Part shown: positions 36,233 to 48,295 of the stretch, piece after piece
Layout: each line of letters begins with the position of its first letter
How positions within the stretch are numbered: position 1 is the stretch's first letter
Source of the DNA: Undaria pinnatifida
Lineage: Eukaryota; Sar; Phaeophyceae; Laminariales; Alariaceae
DNA length: 64,000 nucleotides
Assembly (NCBI GenBank): GCA_012845835.1
Contig: JABAKD010000010.1
Location: 8,985,599 to 9,049,598 of the forward strand
Direction of reading: 5' to 3'
Made by a program: the position numbers and the translations under genes
Notes under the pieces: generated by a model
Told to the model about the DNA's origin: nothing
Databases searched by the model: none
Seen by the model: only the letters and a program-made list of their open reading frames with translations

Positions 36233-36928
36233 CCCGACCTAGATCTGCACATCTTTGACAGAATGTTACCAAGGAGATGACAAAGCATTCATTTCATAAT
36301 TTCAACAGCGAATAATTGAGAAGGTAAACAGACCTGGTCTCCAGGAAAAACCCTAAACAGTTGCTAGCTTACTTAACGATGACCAAGCAAGGCGGACGCA
36401 AATTAAACGATAAATATATGCCCGACTCACCCACGGCCCACAAAGTACATTGGGGTGGCTACTCAGGAAATATTGCGCCTGCATGGGCTAGGCAATGTCT
36501 TTATCGTCATCTTAACCAAATCGAGCAAATTTCCACTACAAATATCTACGCCGATGAATTCATCAGAAACTTGGCATGCGCGTTGAAAGGTGCAACCGCG
36601 AAATCCTTTGTGAGGATGTCAGCATGTTGTTGCTCTGAACTGACAAAGTTCATTTTGATTTCACCGCACCTTACCAGGTCCCCGATAAAGTGATGGTCAA
36701 TGCTACGGTTGGGGGGTTATGTTGTTGTTACCCCCATTTGGGCACTTTTTTTTCAGTAGCTCGGGGTCACTCGCGACCCCCCTGTTCCTTGCGGTCACAG
36801 GCTTGCTTTCTTTCTTTCGTGCTGCTTAACATTCTCGATATTAGTGCGAGAAGGGATGGCTAGCTACGCTGCACCAAAAGAATCGCCGAACGTGTTTTTG
36901 TCAGTGTGGTACAGTGTCATTCGCGCGA

Positions 36929-37078
36929 GTATGATATGATATGATATGATATGGTAGGATATGATATGATATGATATGGTAGGATATGATATGATATGAT
37001 ATGATACGATATGATATGATATGATATGATATGATAGTATGTATGATATGGTATGATATGATATGATATGATATGGTA
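36929..37078. repeat. (ATATG)n microsatellite inside copia-1
   Basis: About 150 bp of ATATG pentamers with a few GGTAG interruptions. It lies 3' of the RNase H region of copia-1 and is absent from the other copia copies in this window. Confidence 0.9.
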
Positions 37079-37189
37079 GCTCAAACCCGGCAGTGAAAAT
37101 TGGGGGTACCCCCTTTCGGTAGCCTTGATCTGATGACGCACGTCAATGTGCGCACTGCGGGCCGAGCTAAGAGGGTTTTCGGCCAAAGC

Positions 37190-38590
37190 TTTAGCCCCCT
37201 CGTTTGTCTTCAGATACAACGACCGGCTTGCCTCGCAGATGCGGCTGCAGGAATCCTAAAACCGCACACACAAACGGTGCCTCCTCTATTCCATCCCCAC
37301 AAGCTACGTATTCGGCTTCCGTAGTTGGCGAAGTGACACACCTTGGCGTTGTTGACTTTCAACATACACAGACACCACCACACATAACAGCCTCCCCGGA
37401 TACCGACCGTCTGTCATTGTCTTTTTTGGCATAGTCGGCGTCTACGTACGCAGAGACTCATCGTCCCCGACCACGAGTAAACGTAAGACCGCGTCCTTTA
37501 TACCACGCAGATACGAGAGGATCTTGAGCACAGCATTCCGCTGCTCTTCGCCAGGGTTGTGGCTATGACGTGACACCACTCGGACAGCATTCGCGATGTC
37601 CGACCGCGTCATGTTGGAAAGCCACAAAAGGCTTCCAACCGCCTCCCGATAAGGCCATTTTCCTCCGGGGTCATCCTCAGCTCTTGGACCTAGCTCAATC
37701 AACGGATCAGCGGGGGTCGCGCTTATTTTGGTGGGACATTGGTTTACAAAAAACGCTTCAGTAATTCCTCGACGAAAGCAGTTTGGGACATTTTAATGGT
37801 CCCGTCCTGGAAGTTTCGTTCGAATGCGCAACCCGTACACCACGACAGTTCCCCGACCATGTTAGTCGATAGTTTGGTATTCAGAGCGTCGTGTAACTCA
37901 GCAACTTCTTTCGCCCCCCCTACCACGAATAGGTCGTCCACGTCAACCGCAACCATCAGTATCACGGTTTCATCTTTCATGAGGCGGAACACGCATGGAT
38001 CGGTCTTGCACTGCTCAAGACCGTAACCTACGACCGTATTTACGAGGAGTGCGTCGAACATGCGCCCTGCTTGCTTCAACCCGTACAAACTTTTATTCAA
38101 ATGAACAACCTGCCCATTTTTCTCCCTAAAAGCAGGTGGGAGCCTCATGTAAGTATCACAGTCGAGATCAGCGCGTATAAAAGCTTGCTCCACGTCTAAG
38201 TGGTAAATGGGCAGATCGTAGGCTGCCGCAATTTTGGTTAGTAATTTGATAGACGAGTGGGAGGGAGTAGGTGAAAACGTTTCAAAGTAATTGACGTCTT
38301 CGGTTCGACTGTATCCTAACGCTCCTAGTCTCGTTACCTTTCTACGTACGGACCAACTTACATCTAATTACCTTGTGCCCCGCGGGCACCTCATCAACAG
38401 GTGTAAATGTACCGGCGTCCCAGAGTTTATGGAGCTCTGTTGGGTCAGACTCTAGCCACAACTCCCGGTACTCGGATTCCTCAATAGCTGCATTTGATTC
38501 GGGGGCTTGCTCAACTTCACGCACTATCGTTCCTAGGGGCAAAGAAACACTACACTTCCCTGAATCTTGTGGAGCCTCCGCCAAAGGCGC
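37190..38590 (-). pseudogene. Copia-1 reverse transcriptase and RNase H (broken)
   Basis: The minus-strand pieces at 38584-38342, 38193-37744 and 37702-37442 show the copia RT: MRLPPAF, SLYGLKQAGR, and VDVDDLFVVG at the catalytic site, where YVDD is usual. An RNase H then follows in pieces to about 37190, with VDADYAKKDNDRRSVSG and TTEAEYVACG. Frames change at least three times. Confidence 0.85.
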
Positions 38591-39126
38591 TCAAGAATCC
38601 TCCTGGACGTCACGTGCTTGCTGACCAGGGGCGCACACAGCTTCATCGATGGTTGTCATGGCCATTTCCTGTAGACGTCGCGTCTCGCCTCTCGTGCGCC
38701 CCTCCCTGAGTCGAGAGGATTCTGACCAGGAAGGAAGTCACGCAATGCATGGGCTGCCCTCCATGATGGGCCAGCCTCTGGAGTACTGACTATACTCTCG
38801 GCGGTTGACGAACCCGATGAGCTCTCTTCGGCCCCAGAGTCCGTGGGCACGCTCTCGGCACCGTCAAGGGTGTGACCCCCGCTCTCGCCGCTGTGGTTGG
38901 AGCTGGAAACCGAATACCTGTCCCGTACGGCACTGCCGTTGAAACAAGATTCGCGCCCGCCATCGCTGGTGCACTCGCGCAGTATTGTCTCCGCTACCCG
39001 CGTAGCTTCGATCAACTCGGACTCATCGCCCTCGTCTTCGTCGTTATCCCCCCCCCCCCCTCGGCAGACTTGGCACAATCCTCGACCTCACCGACGCTAA
39101 AACGACATTCCGCTTCTTGAGGTAGG

Positions 39127-40705
39127 TTAGCGTGGGATTCGAGGGGAATATGCTGCCAGGTTACGTTGCGAGTTGTGATAACCGAGTTGTTCTCTGTCAA
39201 TACTCGCACAGAATCCCGGGGGTGGTTTCATCCGGGGCCTAGATAGAAACATTCTTGCGCGTTGGGCTGCGACTTGTTCGTTCGCTTGGCTTTGTAATAG
39301 CCAGGCTTGAAGCATGGCAGCAAATGACGCCGAGGTGGGCTGCCATGCCACATCTCGTGCGGTGATTTGCTGTCTGGGTTGGAAGTCGTTGCAGAACAAA
39401 GTATTGCACGCCCACGACATGGCCTCCGTCCATAAAGAATCGGAAGAAGGAAGCTCGACGTTCGGAAATAGTATTGAAGCTTGTATTGTTGCAGCCAAAG
39501 CTGCGGCTTCGATCAACCCTAACGCCCGTTTGGCTACGCCGTTGAACTGTGGACTGCTCGCAGAGATATTCTTGAGTAATATTGTACTACCTACAAAGTA
39601 CACCAAAAGCTCCTTCCAGGAACTCCCCACCATCGTCTGACCTTACGATTTCCACACTAGATGGAAACCTCGTTGCGCTGTGGTCGGCTAAAATTGTCTG
39701 AACGTCTCAGCCGCGTCTGATTTGTGACGCATGAAGTACACCCAAATGAACCTTGAACAATAGTCTCTCACGACCATCACGTACCGATTTTGGCCCTTCG
39801 ACTCAACTTGTTTCGGCCCGCTCAGGTCGACAAACACCCTTTCGAAATTTTCATCTTCTTGGACGTGTGTCGGCCGTGAAACGGGATTTCAGATCCCGCT
39901 TGTCATCGAACACCCTGTGCATTCGTGCAGCGTCCCTTCCAGAATAACGCCAGTTTGCTCGGCTGTTATTTTGAGCAGTGCCTCATGAATATAGCCATGT
40001 ACACAGTGGTGGGCGTTAACGTCAACAGGCGACGAGGTAAGCGTAAGCCCCGGAGCGATGACAGCAAAGGCATGTTCGGGCGGCGGCAACGGGAAAGCTT
40101 TGATAAAGAACACGATCCCGAATTTTGGGTAGCATACCGATGTTCCTGATTTGAGCTGAAGGGTACATGCATTCTTGTCGAATATAACGGAGTGTCCCTG
40201 GCCGGCCGCCGTTCCTACCGAAAACAGGTTGTGCTTTAATGTAGGTACGTGAGCGATGTTTTCCATCACTACATGCACTTCCCGCCCAGCAGACAGGAGT
40301 TCTATGCGACTATCGTCGCAGCCCTCTGAAGGGAACGAACCCCCTGTTGCAGTCGACACGGTCCTATCACATTCGATGTAGTTGAACATTTGTGCAGACA
40401 ACGGGAAAGCATGCGTACTTGCTCCGCTGTCAGCGACGAAATAAACAACCTGTTTTCCTGCTGTATCATTCTTTTGGCTGTTTTCACCTGTTTCCGCCAC
40501 GAGAGCATCGAACTCCAGAAGCTCTTTCGGGTCGAGATGGGTGTGGAAGTCGGCGAAAACGGCACCTTCTTTCCCTGGTGGACAAACGTTCGTTGAGAGA
40601 CTTACGGGTGGCGCAGACTTGGCCTGCACATCGAGACTTCCAGTGCTCGTGCTTGCGGCAGAGCGTGCAATGTTTCTTGGACGTATCCTCATTGGGTTTC
40701 GTCAC
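39127..40705 (-). pseudogene. Copia-1 zinc knuckle, protease and integrase (broken)
   Basis: In minus-strand order: a CCHC knuckle CTLCRKHEHWKSRC; the protease motif VADSGAST; the His-His/Cys-Cys integrase zinc domain (HHCVHGYIHEAL ... CTGC); the core (FVDLSGPK, VRDYCSRFIWVYFM, SDDGGEF); and the late piece SPQFNGVAKRALGLIEAAAL. The core is split by frame changes near 39640-39890. A Ser/Glu-rich linker at 38656-39078 leads to the RT. Confidence 0.85.
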
Positions 40706-40985
40706 TGCTGTACTGCCATTGTTCGCACTTGCTGCTTTTTAAGCACCGCTTGCACGACCCCCGAAAGTGTTCGATCGTCCCCGGTTGCTGCGTGCATTGC
40801 CTCTGCCACGACCTCCACGGCCATGACCGTTGTTGCCGCCGTGGCCACTACCGCCACGGCCACTGCTCGTGGTGTCACCCGCATAAATCGAGTGGCCAGG
40901 AGACTGCTTCTTCTTTAATTTCTCCGGTTGAAAGGAAAAAATCGTTCCCTCACAACCTGCTCAATGCGGTCTAGGCTGGTCGGAG

Positions 40986-41950
40986 TCAGCGCAGATTGAA
41001 ACCGTCGAACTTCATACTCGTGCGCGCGAGGTAGGGAGTCCAAAACACGGACACAAAACATTTGATCTGTGATGGAGATTTCCCGCACTGAAAATACGCC
41101 CTGATATCAGATAACGCTGCGATGTCTAGCATCGGGTCACTCGTTGGGGCGAATTTATATTGTACATACTTCATAAGTAGCATGGACATCTCGCCCATCG
41201 TTTAAGGCGCATGTCGAGATTCGAGCTGTCGCCAAACATCAGTCGGGCGTTTGTGCCAGTTTATCAGGTTTTCGTCGGTCTTCGTACTTGAACCAGCCCA
41301 CAGGATTTTTCACGCAGTCATACTCACACGAATGTGTCAGCACTCGTAAGTGTAAAGTCCCCGACAGGGAGACTCGTCTCGCCAATAAGACCTCAAACGC
41401 TGCTGTGCATGTGCGCATACTGTGTTATATCTCGAGACCATTCGAGAAAACTAGCGTTCGCGACTATCTTTGGCAAAGTAGGTTTTAACCCACGTAAACC
41501 ATCTGGGGCGAAGCCTGCCCCTCTCGCAACCAGCACCTCCTGGGACTGACCACCAGGGCGTAGGCGCCTAGCGATCCCAGTGTCTTGGGGCTGGTCTCGT
41601 ACTAGCCCAGCCTTTTTCGGTAGCTGCTGCGATTGCGCGTCCTCCGAGTAGCTCGATGCTTCCTCGACGTTACCCCGTACACGCTCGCCGTCGACGAACC
41701 CGCTTGTAGGGTCAGTGGCGCCTTTCCTGGAACCACCTGACTCCGTCGGCAAAGCCCGCGAGGCCTGCCCTTCTCTTGTCCTTGTTTGGAGCAACTGCTG
41801 CACCAAGAAGGTAAGCTCCGAGAGTGCTCGGGCCTGATCATTCTGTTTGGATGCTATCGCTTGCAACTTCAGTGCGACCGGAGCTGCCTCTTCCTCGACG
41901 CTGCCCGCAGGTATGCAGGCATTATCAGGATCCTCACCTGTTAACACTAG
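40986..41950 (-). pseudogene. Copia-1 gag (broken)
   Basis: Two minus-strand segments (41947-41393 and 41198-40986) lie immediately inside the 5' LTR, without an ATG near the start. The first has a glutamine-rich part and ends in FLEWSRDITQYAHM. Position rather than sequence identifies it as gag. The frame breaks between the segments. Confidence 0.6.
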
Positions 41951-41952
41951 TG

Positions 41953-42218
41953 TATTCGTAGAATCCTGCCGAAGGTAGCTCTACCGACCGAGAGTCAAGA
42001 AGCTTGAAGAGTATAGACGATAATCTTGTGTTACTAGGTGGTTCACAGCTTGGAGTGCCCCCGATATGGGAACATCAGATCACACAACCTACACACAACC
42101 CACCGACGCAGAAGCGTCAATGGTAAAAACAAAATACTTTGTAACCGTCAGTCTCCGTATCTGATTGGCTAACGCGATATCCTCACAATCTGGCATCGAC
42201 TGCAGAGACTAATAAACA
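41953..42218 (-). repeat. Copia-1 5' LTR
   Basis: Partner of 35958-36232. No standard initiator-Met primer-binding site (TGGTATCAGAGC) is seen next to it; gag-like coding starts almost at once. Confidence 0.8.
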
Positions 42219-42450
42219 CGCCCATCACCTCGATCGCGTCTACACGTGTGCCCACCCTACCCCCGCCTTCACTCCCTCCGCGGGGGCCGGGAGGTGGGAG
42301 CAAGGTGGGTAATACAAACGCCGGGTACATAGATTTATAGCCGAACCTGACCTTCTACAACCGAGTTGGCCGGTCAGACAAGAACGTGGACAGGGTCGCC
42401 GCTACCGCGCACGATTCATAGCCGCCATCATTACTACACGCGTGTCCACC
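42219..42450. repeat. Satellite unit beyond copia-1
   Basis: Matches the 186-bp satellite of 35215-35957 (CGCCCATCACCTCGATCGCG, CTACACGTGTGCCCACC, GCAAGGTGGGTAA, CGGTCAGACAAGAA). It shows that the array is continuous across the copia-1 insertion. Confidence 0.8.
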
Positions 42451-42495
42451 TAATTCCAACCCCCCTCCCTCCTCTTTTCCCCGCTTCCACGGCAT

Positions 42496-43036
42496 TGTTT
42501 TAAATATGGTGGTGCCTGACCGATGACGTCTTCAAAGGCTAACACAGAGTCGTGGCGAGACGAGCTCGAGCCTGACTGATGATGGTTTAGACCATGGTAG
42601 ATCACTTTCAACTGGGCTCTCGTTGGGCCAACAAAAACTGATGTCACTATGAACTGTCCAAGTTCAGATGCAGATGTGAAGAGTGAACTCGATGTGCAAA
42701 CACTCGTGTCGCTTCCTTCTTACGGTAACAAATTATATCGTATGGTAGTATCCACTACGTACGACACCCAGGTCAAACTTACGCACGTGATGTTGTAAAC
42801 ACTTCGATCTTACGCACATGACCTAGTCAACACTTCGATCTTACGTACGTGACCCATCAACACGTTATTACTTGGTGGAACGCAGTACCATACATGTGTC
42901 CTCTTCCATACTCAAAGTAAACAACTTCTAACACATGGCTCGACAGCTTACCCAGTACTCTGTGTACACTCATTTAACTATGTAATGAACATATACCTGT
43001 AACCGATGGATCCCTTGTGGATCCTACTCTTTAACA
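42496..43036 (-). repeat. Copia-2 3' LTR
   Basis: Direct repeat of 48296-48837 (541 and 542 bp), with TGTT...AACA ends on both strands. The purine-rich GAAGAGAAC just before it on the element's strand fits a polypurine tract. The outer flanks (GGCAT, CAGCA) do not form a target duplication. Confidence 0.88.
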
Positions 43037-43337
43037 GTTCTCTTCAGATGAAATTACCATACCAACATGTTAGGCCTAAATAACTCTTCTAATATGCTGG
43101 TCTGAACCATAATGTGCCAAAACATGTGTCAGAGCGTGTTGTCTTTCTCTGCTCAGCTTTACTTTACTTTTCTTGTCTAAATCATTTGCAGAAACAAGAT
43201 CGTGTCAGAGTGTATGCTCCTATTTCTGCTCGGCTTGCGCAAGCCATGTTTTGGATCTTCGGAGGATCATTTCACCGCCCCCCCCATTGGCCGGTAGATT
43301 CTCTCTAGCGATGTTGTGCGATTCAGGTCCGACATTA

Positions 43338-43972
43338 CACGTCACGATGGACGCTATAGAGCCAATCAATGGTGTCTTCGGCTAGATGGGCAATCGCCTC
43401 CGTCGCTTCCGACGAGGTCTGTCTTATTTCTGCTCTGACATCATCCATTACTGCTGACTGTTTGTGTGTAAGTTCTACTAGACATGCTTCATTCTCTCTT
43501 TCGAGTCTAGGCTTCGTACGACTAAGGCTGTGCTCGCATTCGTCTTCCTGCTCCTTGAGCTTCTCTAGGTAATACTTCTTCCACGCCTCCCGTTCGCGGT
43601 CAACCCCCTCGGCCTGCATGTTGCTATCGAGAAGTTTTCGAGCTGAGACTATCTGATCTAAACTTGGGGTGGCAGCTTTGGCCCATGCGCTGGTGAGAAA
43701 CTCAAAAAAACGCTGGGCTTCCACCAAGTCGTCGTATTCCCCTCTTTCTAGTACATCACATACAAACGTTCCAAATGACTTATCGGAGTAGTCTTCGACG
43801 CCTTGCTTGATGGTTCTGTTGGCGATCTCCGCCACTGCCTCTTCTCTGTAGTTTTCCTCCAAGAAAGGAAACCTGTCGTACAAGCGTGTTCGCCGTTCTT
43901 GTCCGGTTGCTATACTGTCGTCGGAAATATCCCCGGTGTGAACCTCCTCGTGTTCCTGGCTGTCAGACATGG
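43338..43972 (-). CDS. Extra ORF between copia-2 pol and 3' LTR, function unknown
   Basis: An intact ATG-initiated frame of about 211 aa starts MSDSQEHEEVH and ends near 43335. It lies on the element's strand, after the pol stop (about 44228) and before the LTR at 43036. The protein is acidic and Glu/Arg-rich. Its second half (EREAWKKYYLEKLKEQEDE to RLERENEACLVELT) looks like a coiled coil. There is no signal peptide or membrane segment, so it is not an envelope-type protein. No family is recognised. It could be an element-encoded third protein or a captured host exon. It is unbroken while pol is broken, which is notable. Confidence 0.55.
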
Positions 43973-44227
43973 TGTAGATGTTGATATAGTAATGTGTGAT
44001 GATGACGCGTGGCTTCGTCCAAAATGGCTCCTCCTGATCTCGATCCATCTAGCTGTCGAATTCCTGTATTTGTAAAAAATACGCACGTTGTCGTCATAAC
44101 TTGGTCTCCGTTCAGGTCGATCTTGGAATATGTCCTGTTCTCTTTGTCGTTTCTTGACGTGTACTCATTGTCGTCTTCATTGTGGAAGCTCTTCCTTCGG
44201 GTCGATTTTGGGTTGCTTGTTTCCTCC

Positions 44228-45745
44228 TTAGATCTCATTTCTTATGGTGTATGCCTCGATAAGGTTCAGTAGGTGCCGGTGCGTGTTCTTCGTGAGAAAC
44301 TTGGTCCTCACGTCTGCCAGTTGTTTCTGTGTTGCCACGTGGTGGATGGTGATTTTGCCGTCCTTGAGTAGCTTCTTCAAGTTAAATCAGCGCAGAGCGA
44401 TGTGTTTCGTGCGAGAGCTGTAGGTGCTGTTTCTTGCTATGTGTAGGGCTTCGGTGTTGTCGCCAAAAAGCGGTACACTTTCAAACAACTTTCCAAATCC
44501 CAGCTCGGCCATCATGTTGGATAGATACACCGCCTCCTTGCTTTCGTGTTCCATTGAGATGAGTTCCACCTCCAGAGTCGACTGCACCGTCACGTTTTGG
44601 AGCGCAGTCTTGAAGCTCAGTGGTCCTCCAGCCAGCATGAACAAGTAGCCGGAGGTTGACTTGCCGTTGTCAGGGTTGTTTCCCAGCCCGCATCGCAATA
44701 CCCCGTCATTTCGAAGCAACCTGTCTTGTACGTGATTGCCAGGCCCATACCTCCCTTTAGGTAGCGGAGAAGATGCTTTTGCTTCTGTCATGTGTAGTTT
44801 GGATGGTTTGCGCATGGCTCGGGCCAGTTAGTTGACGGCGTAGGTGATGTCGTAGCGCGTGCATTGGCTCAAGAACATCAGAAAACCCGTGATGGCCTGG
44901 TAAACTTGAATGCCCGCAGAGTCTAGCAGCATCGTGTCTGGTTGATTGAGGGATAACCTCCGCTCCTGCTCCCGTCGTGTGCACTGGGCTGCATTCTGCC
45001 ATGCCAAATCGCGCCAGGACTGACTTGACGAACTGCTCTTGGCTAATGGTCAGAGTCTTAGCCTCTTTGTCTCTGGTGATTTGCATGCCTGGCACCATCG
45101 AGACGTCTCCCATGCCGGTCATGGCGAATCGGTCCATCAGCTGGCTCCTTGAAGAAGAAGGAGGTCGTCTACGCACATGGTCAGAATGCTGAAGCTGTCG
45201 TCTGAGCCAAAGATGTAGACACATGGATCAGACGCAGTCGCTATAAACCCGATATCCCTCAGTGAATCGTCGACGGTGTTGAACCAGTTGCGAGGGCTTT
45301 GACGAAGTACGTACAGGCTCTTCTTGAGTTTCATCACCTTGGGACGTCCAGTTGTAGCGTCGAGTGATTCGTAGCCTGGAGGAGTCCTCACATACACCTC
45401 CTCCTGTACCTCGGCGTTTAGAAACGCCGTCTGTACATCAAGCTGGAGTACTTCCCAGTCTTCATTCGCAGCTATGGCGAGTGCCATGCAGATGATTTGG
45501 ATGCGGCATACTGGTAAGTATGTGCAGCCACAGTCGATTCCCGGTACTTGTCCCCAGCCCTGAACCATAACTCCACCTTTCAGCGTGTGATCGGCTTTAA
45601 CCTTACAGACCCCTTTGGTCCCGGTCACCTTGTGCTCCGGTTGCACTGAGTCTGGAGATACCAGGTTGAAGACTTCGTGTTTCTGGAGGCTGTTCATCTC
45701 CTTGTTTGTGGCTTTTTTCCACTTGGTCACTTGTGGCGATTCCAT
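44228..45745 (-). pseudogene. Copia-2 reverse transcriptase and RNase H (broken)
   Basis: Minus-strand segments 45745-45137, 45224-44757 and 44815-44228 carry LQLDVQTAFLNAEVQEEVYV, SLYVLRQSPRNWF and MCVDDLLLL (the YVDD site with Cys for Tyr). Then come GDVSMVPGMQITRD and the RNase H motifs NPDNGKSTSGYLF, QSTLEVELISM and ITIHHVATQKQLADVRTK. Two frame changes break it. Unusual Cys residues replace conserved Phe/Glu in the RT palm (GIDCGCTYLPVCR). Confidence 0.85.
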
Positions 45746-45877
45746 CGCCCCCTTGAATGTGTTCGGGGTCGTAATGACTCCCCCATCCGAACTGTGCTCA
45801 GAGACGGGGTTTCCAGTATCTAGGGCGTAGTCAAGGTATACTTCCGTCCTGTGTTCTTGTGCCCCATCTAACCTGTG

Positions 45878-47824
45878 TTATGTCTCACCTACTAGTGCGT
45901 ATTCCATCGTAGTTTCTTTCTCGTGCGCTACCTCTGCGTCGCTTACCATTGAGCTAGTGAGCAATCCCAGGTTACGCAGTTCTCGCTGCTGGTAAAGGTA
46001 TAGTCCTTTGCGTGAGACCGGAGTTACGGCACAATTTGCGCGTGTGCCCAAACATGTTGCGCCTCCGAGTTCGTGGTCTGTTGGCCATGCTCCTGTCCGG
46101 GTCGTCTCGAATGTCCTGTTACTGCCGGCGCCTTCAGCGACCGGCTCCTCCTCGCCAGCTGATGTTGAGTGGTCCATAATTCTACTCGTGAGTTTCGACA
46201 GTTTCTTCAGGAGGCTGTCTATCTCTTCGCTGTACGTGATACAGATGTCTTGCGTGTTTTCTGCCGGCAAGCTGTCGTCTTGAGTACTGACGGCGTCGCC
46301 AGTGGTGTTGCCCCCTGTGGAATCAGCCAGTGTCGATGCTGGAGTCTCGATGAAGGTGACGTTGCGGCTCTCTGTCATTCGCGCCGTCTTGTTTCTATAT
46401 ATCTGGTATACTTTGCTGTTTAAGCTGTACCCACAGAGTACCCCTTCGCAGATCTTGTCCTCGAGTTTGAGCAGCAGCAGCAGCAGCAGCAGCAGTGCTA
46501 AGAAACGATTGTGTCTCCCAGGTGCGACCAAGCCTGCATGTTCTACCGGATGCTTGTTGCCGTCCGTGTCGAAGATTTTTCCCGAAATCGTACCGGTCGC
46601 TGTTCCCGGTAGAACGTGTCGTCCTGCGGTCAGTATATTGTGGGGTCTCTCGAGTGCCTTACAGTTTAGCTGTTTGTCTTTCGGGTTGTAGTGAACTTCG
46701 TCGTCAAAATGATGCCCAGATGCTCCGTTTTCCACCAGCATGGTCAAGGTTTTCGCAGCAAGCCTGGATGTGTCAGCGGTAGCCTCCATGCTCTGGGTTG
46801 TCTGTGCAGTTGCCCGGCAGTTAGTTGACAAGGTCCACCCAGACGCCACGAAGGCATACCCGAGATCGTCTTCTTCGTACGTCGCCGTCGACTCAGTCGC
46901 TGTGTGGGCACTTTGTAATTTTCCCTGAGGTTGGTTCTCCGTACTTTGTTTCAGTTTCTGAGCGTTGCACTCAGCATCGCTGTGCGTCGTCGAGTTGTGC
47001 AGCGAGCACCATTGTGTTGTAGAAGATCGCCCCTTCTTGCTGTTTGTGCACTCTCGCTTGATGTGTCCAAATTCTTGGCAGTTGTAGCATCGTACCTTCC
47101 GTGGTCCTTTGGCGGTTGTCATGGCCGCTCCTCTGCCGGCCAACTTGTTAACATGTCCTGGTCTCGAGAGTCGGTCGATGTACAAGTTTCTCATCATTGA
47201 TTGAATCTCGTTAATGACAAAGTTTGGGCTGTAAAAGCTCGTCGTCTTTACGAACTCGTAGTCGTCGGTCAGGCCTTGCAATAAAATGTCTTTAAACCTC
47301 TCGTCCGAGGTCTTCTCTCCCATTTCATGCAGCCGCCCTCGAATCTCCATTAGCTTGATGGTATAGTTATCAGGGTCTCGCCCTTCCTTCATCCGGAAGC
47401 TCACAAGCTTCTCGTAGCAGGCCCGCCGTGATTCCTTGCTGTTGCAGTTGTACTTGGTGTACAAAGCGTCCCACGCCTTTTGTCCGTGTCCCAGACCCCC
47501 CGCCCAAGTCCTGTCTTCATAGCGTCGAACTAGTGCAGCTGCAGGGCCGCTAGTGACAAGGTAAAGTAAGGAGAAGAGGGTCTCGGACGCTCGCTTCCAG
47601 CGTTGAATTTCCACTAGATTCGTCGGGGCACCCGGGGTGTCACTGTCTGTGATAGTCGGTACCGGTTCAACCGATCCGTTCAGAACATCAAACACGTCTT
47701 TGTTTGACATAGACAAGACGACGCGGTTCTTCGAGCTTCATTCGCGATGGTTCTCTGGTTTGGTCCCATCAAATCTGGGAATATCCCTTATGGTTGACGT
47801 CACAACGTTTCCGGGCTCCTCCAT
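45878..47824 (-). pseudogene. Copia-2 gag-protease polyprotein with integrase deletion
   Basis: Gag starts at the ATG at 47824 (MEEPGNVV) and runs through IPRFDGTKPENHRE to an in-frame TGA where copia gag usually has Trp. It then stays open from 47735 to 45878. A CCHC knuckle CYNCQEFGHIKREC follows. At the protease, the usual D-S-G-A reads ENGASGHHF. After HNRFLA comes a run of Leu from CTG repeats, then KLEDKICEGVLCGYSLNSK, which belongs after the integrase core. The zinc domain and catalytic core of integrase are therefore gone. A disordered linker and a frame break before the RT follow. Confidence 0.85.
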
Positions 47825-47886
47825 GACTGCTTCGAATGCGTTGCTTGTGCTGACCTGTGCCGTCGTGTTTGTTCTCGCACTCAGCT

Positions 47887-48150
47887 CGATCCTGTCCGTG
47901 GACCGCCTGAAGCGTGCCGACCTGCTCGCCGGGCTTTCCTTTTTCTTCTTTCAGCTCGGTCTTGTACGCAGATCACCTGAAACGTGCCGGTCTGTCCACT
48001 GGGCTTCCTTTTCTCGTTCAGCTCGATCCTGTACGCAGATCGCCTGAAGCGTGCCGGTCCGTCGGCCGGGCTTCCTTTTCTGGTTCAGCTCGATCCTGTA
48101 CGCAGATCACCTGAAGCTTGCCGGTCTGTTCGCCGGGCTTCCTTTTTCTC
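47887..48150 (-). repeat. Four tandem 67-70-bp units in the copia-2 leader
   Basis: Units begin near 47887, 47957, 48024 and 48091 (plus coordinates). Each carries TCGATCCTGTACGCAGATC-like and GCCGGGCTTCC blocks. The same four units are in the leader of the plus-strand copy at about 51925-52190. They lie between the 5' LTR and gag. Confidence 0.8.
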
Positions 48151-48295
48151 GTGCACGTTGTTCCAGTGCCGTTCGATTCGACTCACGTGTGGTTCCAAGT
48201 TTCTCGCGTAGTATTCAAGCAACATCACCAGTCTTGTGCTCAACCGCAGGGGATGTTCATGCGCTGTGTGTTACACGCTACCGAGGCCCATAAAC

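Larger units (their letters stand above)
35958..42218 (-). mobile_element. Copia-1: full-length but decayed Ty1/copia LTR retrotransposon
   Basis: It has both LTRs, and the minus-strand order gag, zinc knuckle, protease, integrase, reverse transcriptase, RNase H, which is the Ty1/copia order. Frames are broken repeatedly and gag has no ATG close to its start, so it is not autonomous now. The region between the RNase H and the 3' LTR (36233-37190) holds an ATATG microsatellite and no clear ORF. It interrupts the 186-bp satellite. Confidence 0.88.

Noticed and set aside
36929-37219. Tyr/His/Ile repeat protein on the minus strand
   Set aside because: It is a translation of the ATATG microsatellite within copia-1.
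46008-47200. Plus-strand open frames across copia-2 (mirrored at 52908-54037, minus)
   Set aside because: They are antisense shadows of the gag-protease frame, present equally in both copies.
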